Part shown: positions 6,578 to 12,563 of the stretch, in pieces | Layout of the letters: the number at the start of each line of letters is the position of its first letter | Position numbering within the stretch: position 1 is the first letter of the stretch | Assembly: GCA_022703965.1 (NCBI GenBank) | Contig: JAKJHH010000008.1 | Span: forward strand, 7,511 to 44,307 | Source: Verrucomicrobiota bacterium | GTDB taxonomy: Bacteria; Verrucomicrobiota; Lentisphaeria; Victivallales; UBA1829 | Length of the DNA: 36,797 nt | Direction: 5' to 3' | The notes under the pieces: model-generated | Seen by the model: the letters and a program-made list of their open reading frames with translations, nothing else | What the model was told of the DNA's origin: nothing | The model's database searches: none | Translations under genes and position numbers: made by a program

Positions 6578-8449
6578 TCAATTTGTCCTGAAGACTGTCA
6601 GACTGTAGCAAGCGTTTTTTCCTGTTTTGAAGAGAAGGCTCAACTGGAAGAGACTTTTGCCCCAGATTTCAGTCATTATCAAATCTTCAAGTTTGATTTC
6701 GTTCAATTCTGCCGAAGCGAGGTTGCCGGAAATTTTCAGCACTCTGTTTTTTGATAATTGGACAAGTCCGTTTTTCTTTATCAGCGGTTTTGCGGGACAA
6801 AGTAGATTCAGCCTGAATTGATTGACAGGATTTTTCATTGCAAAGCTGTCGGTCAGCGTTATTTCGGAGCTTTTGCGTGAAAGGCATATTTCGCGCCTCA
6901 GTGACTTTAGTCCTGCTTTTTCGTGATAGGCTTCCTCCAGATTCATTGAAACGCTTGGATTGTCATTTGACTTATTAAGTTTGAAGCCGACTGCCTTGAA
7001 GGAGCCTCCGGCTTCTTGCTCTACTCCATTGATGATCGGAGCGTTGTGTCCGCTTCCTCTGGTACACCAGAGCGAGTAACGTTTTTCGCTGAATGTATCG
7101 CGGGTGTAGGTCATTGTACCTGCGTCCGCTATCAGAGGTCTGGAGTCCGCATATATTGCAAAATGTCCGACATCGTTATGATTGTGGCGCTCACCGTTAT
7201 GCCCGCCTTTGATCAGGAAAGTTAATCCGCTGCCGTCCGCATTTTCTCTCTGCATGCATATTTCAGTGGAAGGATACAGTATGGAAAGCGGGACTTTAGC
7301 TTTTTCAGCTTTCGCGTCAGAGGGAATCCAGAAGAGATCCCTGAGCGCGTCCGTCAGCAGGGCTCCGGTTCCTGACTTGAAAACATTGTGGATTTCATTT
7401 TCGCAATTCCAGTCCTGTCGTGCGAGAAGCGCCAGATTTTTAAGAGGCTCGGAATTAAAACGGTCGCCGAAGCGATAGGGGACTCCTGATCTCTGTCTCA
7501 GTTTCTGGCGGCAGTCCGCGATCCCCCAGAAATAAGCGTTGCCTACGTAAGCATTGGAGATAAATTCTGCCTGACGTTTTATGAAATCCTCGTTGAAGAG
7601 ATTTATTTTCCCGCTTACTGCTTCGTAAACGGCCTCAAGATATACCAGCGCTGCTCCTGCGGACACGTTCCAGTACATTGCTCCCTCATCGCAGGCGCCG
7701 TCTTTTGTGCAATGGTCAAAGTATCTTGCCATTACCATATTCATTCTTTCGGCAAATGCGGCAAGACTTGTTTTGTCGCTTACAGTGTACATTGCGGCGG
7801 AAAAGAGATTTGAGGCGCACCATGCGCTCCAGTTCCCGTTTCCGCAGAGCCACCAGAAATTGTCCGGATAGGACATCACAGGTTTGATTGTCCGCTCCAT
7901 GATCTCATTCTTGAGCTTTGCGCAAAGAGTCTGGCTGTGAGCTTCCAGTTCGTCTTTGAGAATGTAATAGCTTTCGGCGAGAATCATCGCGGTTTCAGCC
8001 GCAAAAAGATCCACTGCATGGACATCATGACGGGGCAGGGATTCACCTGGCATTCTGAAGGCGTGAGCCGGGACACACCAGCTGCTTTCCTCCAGAATCA
8101 TCCAAAGCGCGTCTGTAATCTTGTCCAGATATCTGCCTTTGTGCTCAAAGGCCTCTGCAAGAACAAGAGTTCCCAGCATGTTGCGTCTTGCGAAATACGG
8201 GATTTCATAATTGGAACGGTTTCCGTTTCTTATGAACTCCATGTAAAGACTTGCTGTGAGTTGCGGCCACTTGGAAATATCTGTTGCATCAGCTTCATTT
8301 TTCAGATGCAGATATCTGGCGGTCACGTTTGGAGATTTCAGAAGTTTTTCCCATATTTTCCGTTCTTTTGCCTGTGGGAAAGGGTGGAAGGAATCGTTTG
8401 ATTTCAATTCCTTGTAAAAAAAGGAATAATCATATTCTTCGAGGAACAT
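6578..8449 (-). CDS. Heparinase II/III-like polysaccharide lyase
   Basis: 623 residues. The N-terminal two thirds (about 60-360) look like an alpha/alpha toroid (CGNGNWSAWCASNLFSAAMY, CDEGAMYWNVSAGAALVYLEA). The C-terminal third is the heparinase II/III beta-sandwich with HNGERHNHNDVGHFAIYADS and RPLIADAGTMTYTRDTF, then RYSLWCTRGSGHNAPIINGV. Family lyases cleave uronic-acid-containing chains by beta-elimination using Tyr and His; the HNHND motif is present. No signal peptide is visible, so it probably acts on imported oligosaccharides, as oligo-uronide lyases do. The ATG at 8449 has no clear ribosome site. A promoter lies at 8493-8520. It is a single-gene unit; substrate (heparin, alginate or other) cannot be told from sequence. 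Confidence 0.85.
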   Translation of the reverse strand: MFLEEYDYSFFYKELKSNDSFHPFPQAKERKIWEKLLKSPNVTARYLHLKNEADATDISKWPQLTASLYMEFIRNGNRSNYEIPYFARRNMLGTLVLAEAFEHKGRYLDKITDALWMILEESSWCVPAHAFRMPGESLPRHDVHAVDLFAAETAMILAESYYILKDELEAHSQTLCAKLKNEIMERTIKPVMSYPDNFWWLCGNGNWSAWCASNLFSAAMYTVSDKTSLAAFAERMNMVMARYFDHCTKDGACDEGAMYWNVSAGAALVYLEAVYEAVSGKINLFNEDFIKRQAEFISNAYVGNAYFWGIADCRQKLRQRSGVPYRFGDRFNSEPLKNLALLARQDWNCENEIHNVFKSGTGALLTDALRDLFWIPSDAKAEKAKVPLSILYPSTEICMQRENADGSGLTFLIKGGHNGERHNHNDVGHFAIYADSRPLIADAGTMTYTRDTFSEKRYSLWCTRGSGHNAPIINGVEQEAGGSFKAVGFKLNKSNDNPSVSMNLEEAYHEKAGLKSLRREICLSRKSSEITLTDSFAMKNPVNQFRLNLLCPAKPLIKKNGLVQLSKNRVLKISGNLASAELNEIKLEDLIMTEIWGKSLFQLSLLFKTGKNACYSLTVFRTN

Positions 8450-8492
8450 ATTAAAACACTTTTTGTTGTTAAGGATAATTTTGTTGGCGATA

Positions 8493-8520
8493 TTTATATT
8501 ATAAGGAAAGTTTTAGTCAA
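8493..8520 (-). promoter_or_regulatory. Candidate promoter of the heparinase-like gene
   Basis: On the minus strand TTGACT (8515-8520) precedes TATAAA (8493-8498) by 16 bases; an overlapping TATAAT is also present but spaced too short. The leader would be about 35 bases, AT-rich and without a ribosome site. Confidence 0.55.
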
Positions 8521-8888
8521 AAGCAATAGGGCAGCGACTGAAAAGCAGGAAGAGATACTGAGCTGGTATAATGTGACAGTCTCCTTTATTATGAGTGGGA
8601 TTTAAACCACGAAGGGCGCGAAGGACACGAAGAAAACAGAGGGAATTATTTTATAATTTAAGACTTGCGATCTGATTGTCAAAGTATTGGGTGTTTTGCT
8701 GTCTTTTTCTAGTTTGAGCTGACAGAGTTGGCATCTTTTGATGGACAAATGGACTATATGGACGCAATGGACAAGACAAAACTATACAAACTGCAAATTC
8801 CAATGTCCTTTTCATTAGAATTTGTGCTGTAGGTATTCAATTATAAACTCTTATCCTTCGTGTCCTCCGTACTACTATCCGTCACCCT

Positions 8889-9163
8889 CTAGTACTCTGT
8901 AAAGTTAAAAATTTCGGATAGACAAGTAAGATTGCAGAATGGATTTTTTCTGTTCCGACTGAAGGCAATATGAATATTGTCCGAAAGAGGAACGGAAAAA
9001 TACAACTGCAAGATACTTGCCGCGTAGCGGTTGCGATCTTTTGAGTTTGGATTCGTACCCTTCGAGGAACTTCGATACCTCGGTATCGCGTTCTCTCAGA
9101 ATACGAAGCAAATCTCAAAATCCTCGCAATCTATGCGATATTTTTAGCTTTACAGAGTACTAG
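8889..9163. mobile_element. MITE-like element with 30-bp terminal inverted repeats inside CTAG
   Basis: The ends 8889-8918 and 9134-9163 are inverted copies of each other with three mismatches in 30 bases. Both begin CTAGTACTCTGTAAAG when read inwards. Only about 215 bases lie between the ends and no transposase-length frame exists, so it is non-autonomous. The CTAG at each border fits insertion of a Tc1/mariner-IS630 type element into CTAG with TA duplication, as known for IS630; this family link is inference. A minus-strand open frame of 78 codons spans it but shows no domain and is not called a gene. Confidence 0.6.
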
Positions 9164-9203
9164 TTTTTTTGACAAGATTTTTTCCATTTTTGAGGGACAT
9201 TTG

Positions 9204-9288
9204 ACGGGTAGTGCCGTCAGTCCCTTGACGGCTTCCCCTCCAATTGCGTCTAAGGATTCGACGGCAAGGGACTGCCGTCGCTACCCGT
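9204..9288. repeat. Inverted repeat, REP-like hairpin
   Basis: Arms 9204-9227 and 9265-9288 are 24-base inverted copies with three mismatches, both containing ACGGGTAG and CAGTCCCTTG when read inwards. The 37-base centre contains short GACGG/CGACGG echoes. It is GC-richer than its surroundings and sits inside the larger composite element. Confidence 0.6.
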
Positions 9289-9436
9289 TTTCAGTTTACT
9301 GTTGATTAAAGAAGATTCAGACCTAAGTCTTAAATTATAAAATACTACTTCCTGCATTTTTTCGTGCGCTTCGTGGTTTAAATCCCACTCACAATAAACT
9401 GACTGACGCATTACGCTAATCTGCTATCACGAGAAT

Positions 9437-10135
9437 TTACTTCTTTGAAGAACCGTTACTGTTGTAAGTCGGGAAAGGATCAAGGCTTGTTTCCATGTAG
9501 TAGCGGTCGTCTAGAGTCCAGTACTGGCTTACGCCCTTGAATTCTTTTTCATAATGCAGGTCGTCGATATAAACTACGTTGAAAGAGAGTCCCTTGAAAT
9601 GAGATGCCCAGTTTTTATCGTATACCATTCTGGCGTTTTTCTTTGTCGCTTTGATTGCATCGACTTTAGAGCCTTTGTTGCCGATGTCGAGGTGATAGGG
9701 GTTGTTTCCATGTCCGTTATTTCTGTCGAAGTCGGTCATTGATCCGCCTGTATAATAGTCAGGCACCTGTCCGTTAAGGAGTTCGGTTTCCGTAGCAGTA
9801 GCTGTATTTAGCTGTCGGACATCCGTAAGTTTTGGGGTGTTGATTCCCATGCATTTATAGATATTCAGATTGCGTATTGCTGTATATGTCGGAGTGAAAT
9901 CATCCAGCCAGCGTTCTATGTAGGGCATCTCGTCATCATTTTCGACAAGATAGTTTTTATATGCTATGGCAATCTGACGGAGATTGTTCATGCAATCTGT
10001 CTGCTTTGCATATTCCTTGGAGCGCGTTATTCCGGGCAGAAGCAGGGTCATGAGTATGACAATTACCACAAAGGCCGATAGAAGTTCAACAAGCGTGAAC
10101 TTGCATTCAGTAGTAATGAGGCTATTTTTCTTCAT
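9437..10135 (-). CDS. Type II secretion/type IV pseudopilin-like protein
   Basis: 232 residues. The start at 10135 is chosen because GGGAG lies eight bases upstream; an in-frame TTG at 10192 has no such site and lies upstream of the promoter. The N-terminus MKKNSLITTECK is followed by FTLVELLSAFVVIVILMTLL, the prepilin methylation-type hydrophobic helix with Glu at position 5. The residue before F is lysine, not the glycine preferred by prepilin peptidase. Then comes a cysteine-containing globular part (SKEYAKQTDCMNNLRQIAIAYKNYL) and a C-terminal domain without recognised motif. Such single pseudopilin-like proteins are very abundant in Lentisphaerota and Planctomycetota; their function is unknown. 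No secretion ATPase or secretin adjoins it. Confidence 0.8.
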   Translation of the reverse strand: MKKNSLITTECKFTLVELLSAFVVIVILMTLLLPGITRSKEYAKQTDCMNNLRQIAIAYKNYLVENDDEMPYIERWLDDFTPTYTAIRNLNIYKCMGINTPKLTDVRQLNTATATETELLNGQVPDYYTGGSMTDFDRNNGHGNNPYHLDIGNKGSKVDAIKATKKNARMVYDKNWASHFKGLSFNVVYIDDLHYEKEFKGVSQYWTLDDRYYMETSLDPFPTYNSNGSSKK

Positions 10136-10163
10136 GACACGAGCTCCCTCTCTTATATGGAGA

Positions 10164-10192
10164 ATTATATTATGTATCCGAGAAAAAAGCAA
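10164..10192 (-). promoter_or_regulatory. Promoter of the pseudopilin gene, overlapping the divergent gene's start
   Basis: On the minus strand TTGCTT (10187-10192) and consensus TATAAT (10164-10169) are 17 bases apart. The -35 box lies inside the coding region of the zinc-ribbon gene that starts at 10172 on the plus strand, so expression of the two genes may interfere. Confidence 0.55.
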
Positions 10193-10654
10193 ATTACTAA
10201 GCCCGGAAGATTGGAACTCCTGCGAAAGCGTTTCACTTATGAGAATGTTATCCGCTTCCTCTCTGTGCGGGAAAAACGGAATATGCTCATTTTCTGGACC
10301 TTGATCGCCTTTCTTCTGATTCTGCTTACAAATCTTTTTTTTGAACTTCGTTTTGTTCAGAAATCATACAAGAGTACCATTTGCTCAAACTGTGGACTTC
10401 GTCAGGAAGTTTACACCGATGTCTTGAGCGGTTTTGACTGCAAGCGTTGCGGAAGTGAACTAGGTTATGCCATGAAGTGCAGTGTCTGTCAGCTTGAATT
10501 CGCCTATATAGCAGTGCCTGTTCCGGATTCACTCAGCGATAAGGACAAGCTAAAATTCAAAATAGATTCCATGCGTTGTCCGAACTGTGATTCTGTCAAT
10601 ACGTCCCGCATGCCTGCTAAAAAGAACCTTCCTTTGGAGAAAATTGATAAATGA
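10172..10654 (+). CDS. Membrane-anchored double zinc-ribbon protein, unknown function
   Basis: 160 residues from the ATG at 10172, which has GGAG nine bases upstream; the ATG at 10157 lacks a site. A basic N-terminus (about 1-37) precedes one transmembrane helix (about 38-58: LIFWTLIAFLLILLTNLFF). The remainder carries four CxxC pairs: C71/C74 with C90/C93, and C103/C106 with C136/C139, consistent with two zinc ribbons. No named family is recognised. Its stop overlaps the cobS start by four bases (ATGA), so the two are translationally coupled. That neighbour does not by itself imply a cobalamin role; the protein could instead be an assembly or sensing factor. Confidence 0.75.
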   Translation: MYPRKKQITKPGRLELLRKRFTYENVIRFLSVREKRNMLIFWTLIAFLLILLTNLFFELRFVQKSYKSTICSNCGLRQEVYTDVLSGFDCKRCGSELGYAMKCSVCQLEFAYIAVPVPDSLSDKDKLKFKIDSMRCPNCDSVNTSRMPAKKNLPLEKIDK

Positions 10655-11400
10655 GTTCTATTCTTGCTCCTTTTCGCGGACTCGCATTGAGTCTGAGTTT
10701 CCTTACTCGCATTCCTGTCCCTTTCAGAGGCGATATTTCCCGGTCAGACTGGAACTGGTCTTTTGTATTTTTTCCCCTTGCCGGATTAATCATTGCTTTT
10801 CTGGGAATTCTGCTAGCGTCTATTGTTCCGTTTCATCCGGCAGTGAAGGCTTTTATATTTCTGGCTTTTTCGCTATGGATGACGCGAATTCTTCATCTCG
10901 ACGGCTTCTGTGACTGTTGCGATGCCTTTTCCGCTGTTGCCGATAAGGAACGTCGTCTGGCAATCATGAAAGATCCCCATACCGGCGTCGGAGCTATTGC
11001 CGGAGCCTTTATGCTTCTGCTTGGCAAATTTCTTACCTTGCAAGCACTATTCGCTTCACAGCGTGCCTTGATTGTTATTCTTCTGACGATGGGACTTGCT
11101 CGCTTCGGCATGCTGCTTCTTGCGTTTAAGGCCAAATATCCCCGTCCTGACGGCACTGCTCTTAATATAGTAGGACAGATTCCTGTCTGGACTCTTGCCG
11201 GTGCCTTTGTTTTTCTTATGCCCTTTGTCTTTCTTGTGCCGCCTATGGTTTTTGCCGCCGCTTTTGTGACAATGCTGCTTACTGCGTCTTTCTGGCGAAT
11301 GAAGGCCAATTCAAAACTCGGAGGTCCTACAGGAGACGTACTTGGCGCTTCCTGCGAGACATCCGAACTGCTGATCCTCCTCGTCATTTGCAGCGTCTGA
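10651..11400 (+). CDS. cobS: Adenosylcobinamide-GDP ribazoletransferase (cobalamin synthase)
   Basis: 249 residues. It joins alpha-ribazole (or its phosphate) to adenosylcobinamide-GDP in the membrane, the last steps of cobalamin assembly. The family signature is present: HLDGFCDCCDAF at 82-93, then RRLAIMKDPHTGVGAIAG, and near the C-terminus GGPTGDVLGASCETSELLILL. Hydrophobic segments cover most of the rest, as expected for this polytopic enzyme. Two cysteines in the HLDG motif (C87, C89, with C90) replace the more common Ala/Thr residues. The start overlaps the upstream zinc-ribbon gene by four bases. No cobU or cobT lies beside it; cobJ and cbiA are 3 kb away on the other strand. No cobalamin riboswitch was seen upstream. 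Confidence 0.93.
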   Translation: MSSILAPFRGLALSLSFLTRIPVPFRGDISRSDWNWSFVFFPLAGLIIAFLGILLASIVPFHPAVKAFIFLAFSLWMTRILHLDGFCDCCDAFSAVADKERRLAIMKDPHTGVGAIAGAFMLLLGKFLTLQALFASQRALIVILLTMGLARFGMLLLAFKAKYPRPDGTALNIVGQIPVWTLAGAFVFLMPFVFLVPPMVFAAAFVTMLLTASFWRMKANSKLGGPTGDVLGASCETSELLILLVICSV

Positions 11401-11434
11401 TTAGCTTTGTTTTCCATTTTCAGTTCTTCACTTA

Positions 11435-11463
11435 TTGACATTGCAGCTTTTTTTTGATATACT
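11435..11463 (+). promoter_or_regulatory. Sigma-70 promoter of the LacI-GH31 operon
   Basis: Consensus TTGACA (11435-11440) and TATACT (11458-11463) are separated by 17 bases. Transcription would begin near 11470, about 30 bases before the ATG at 11501. Confidence 0.8.
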
Positions 11464-11479
11464 TTATACGTGTAAAGTA
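11460..11479. promoter_or_regulatory. LacI-type operator at the transcription start
   Basis: A 20-base palindrome, TACTTTATAC followed by GTGTAAAGTA, has one mismatched pair and a central CG, as typical LacI-family operators do. It overlaps the end of the -10 box and the expected start site, so binding should repress. That the LacI protein encoded just downstream binds it is inference. Confidence 0.65.
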
Positions 11480-11500
11480 AAAAACGGGACTGATATTTCT

Positions 11501-12547
11501 ATGAAGCATACAATGTCTGATATCGCAGAGAGACTGGGATTGAGCCGGAATGCCGTTTCAGCGGTAATAAATGGGAGAGCGGAGAAGCTTGGGGTTTCAA
11601 AAGAGACAATTCTCAGGGTAAATCAGTATCTCGATGAATGCGGCTATGTGCGCTCGCATTCTGCCGTTGCGTTGAAGAACGGGACGAAAAAAGCTTCTAC
11701 CGGCCTGATCTATTGCGGTGAATTTCTGTATTTCAATCATCTAAATGAAGCCCTGCGGATACTTTCGCGGGAACTGGCCGGGGACGATGGAATTTTTGAA
11801 ATAAGCGGAGTCGCCAGCGAGGCACTGCGCAGCGGGATAGCAGGACAGCTTGCAAAAGGAGTAGAGCGTCTTGTCTGGATTCACGCTAATCCACCTGAAG
11901 TGGAGTTGAGGAATGCAGAAAAACTTTTTCCTCTCCTTGAACAGATAGAGCAGTCTGTGATTTACAATTACGATTTTGGGCCTGCTGTCTGGGATGAGGA
12001 ATATTTGAGGCGTGGAATCAGCCTGCTTGGCTTTGACCGTCTGAAAGCGTATGGACAGATAGCGGATGCTTTTCAGGCAAACGGCTGCACTCATGCTGCA
12101 CTATATGAAGTGCCTCATGACTTTTCTGACAGTGTATCCATTCCTGTGCAAAAAATGGCGGGAGAATTCAGTAAAAGGTCGCTTGAGATTTCAGGCCTCA
12201 GCGGAGGAGAAGACAGGCGTACTTTTGCTTTTGATCGCATTATGAAACTTGTCAGAAGCGGAAAGAAGACGGGGGTTTTTATCAGAGATGAAAACTTTGC
12301 CGCGGATATAGCCTTTCGTCTGCTCAGAGAAGGAGTCAGAATTCCTGATGAGGTTGCTCTTGCATCCTTCGGCAATTCCGAATTTTTAGCTTACCTGCCT
12401 GTTCCCATAACAAGCATCGGGATTCCCGTCAAGGCGCTATGCGCTTCTCTTCTTGAGCTCATCGGGGCAGCGCTGCCGGAAAATGCAGGACGTCGTGTCA
12501 TCCTTGATTGTGCTGTCAAATGGAGAGAGAGTCTCCCTTCAAAATAA
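11501..12547 (+). CDS. LacI-family transcriptional regulator
   Basis: 348 residues from the ATG at 11501. The start is fixed by the promoter: a longer frame opening at 11435 would begin inside the -35 box. Residues 1-50 hold the LacI helix-turn-helix (MSDIAERLGLSRNAVSAVIN, then VSKETILRVNQYLDECGYV). The effector domain follows, ending with DEVALASFGNSEFLAYLPVPITSIG, the usual LacI C-terminal strand pattern. Sequence between about 60 and 240 is divergent, so the ligand cannot be guessed. The gene ends 16 bases before the GH31 start, making a two-gene operon. An operator-like palindrome at 11460-11479 suggests it represses itself and GH31 until an alpha-glycoside ligand appears. Confidence 0.9.
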   Translation: MKHTMSDIAERLGLSRNAVSAVINGRAEKLGVSKETILRVNQYLDECGYVRSHSAVALKNGTKKASTGLIYCGEFLYFNHLNEALRILSRELAGDDGIFEISGVASEALRSGIAGQLAKGVERLVWIHANPPEVELRNAEKLFPLLEQIEQSVIYNYDFGPAVWDEEYLRRGISLLGFDRLKAYGQIADAFQANGCTHAALYEVPHDFSDSVSIPVQKMAGEFSKRSLEISGLSGGEDRRTFAFDRIMKLVRSGKKTGVFIRDENFAADIAFRLLREGVRIPDEVALASFGNSEFLAYLPVPITSIGIPVKALCASLLELIGAALPENAGRRVILDCAVKWRESLPSK

Positions 12548-12563
12548 ACTAAGGATCGAAACT

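Larger units (their letters stand above)
8585..9398. repeat. Composite intergenic element with long inverted CACGAAG arms
   Basis: The 987-base gap 8450-9436 has no credible gene. It is bounded by imperfect inverted arms at 8585-8666 and 9325-9398. Both arms share GAGTGGGATTTAAACCACGA followed by AG and, further in, TTTTATAATTTAAGACTT. The left arm also contains CACGAAG-type units (CCACGAAGGGCGCGAAG, GGACACGAAG). Between the arms are ATGGACA units at 8741, 8751 (ATGGACT) and 8767, an ATCCTTCGTGTCCTCC stretch near 8851, a MITE-like insertion (8889-9163) and a third inverted repeat (9204-9288). The same CACGAAG and TGGACA motifs recur at 21822-21984, so this is a dispersed family rather than a chance palindrome. 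Confidence 0.7.

Noticed and set aside
8882..9118. Minus-strand open frame of 78 codons inside the MITE
   Set aside because: It begins at TTG without a ribosome site, spans into the terminal repeat and shows no domain; it is a by-product of the element.
10400..10650. Cobalamin riboswitch near cobS or cbiH
   Set aside because: No B12-box-like sequence or suitable leader was found before cobS, its coupled partner gene, or cbiH; a covariance search was not possible.
11435..11500. Longer N-terminus for the LacI gene
   Set aside because: It would start within the -35 box of the gene's own promoter; the helix-turn-helix begins normally after the ATG at 11501.
12453..12563. Longer N-terminus for the GH31 enzyme
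   Set aside because: It overlaps the LacI coding region in another frame, and the ATG at 12564 has a good ribosome site and a natural N-terminus.
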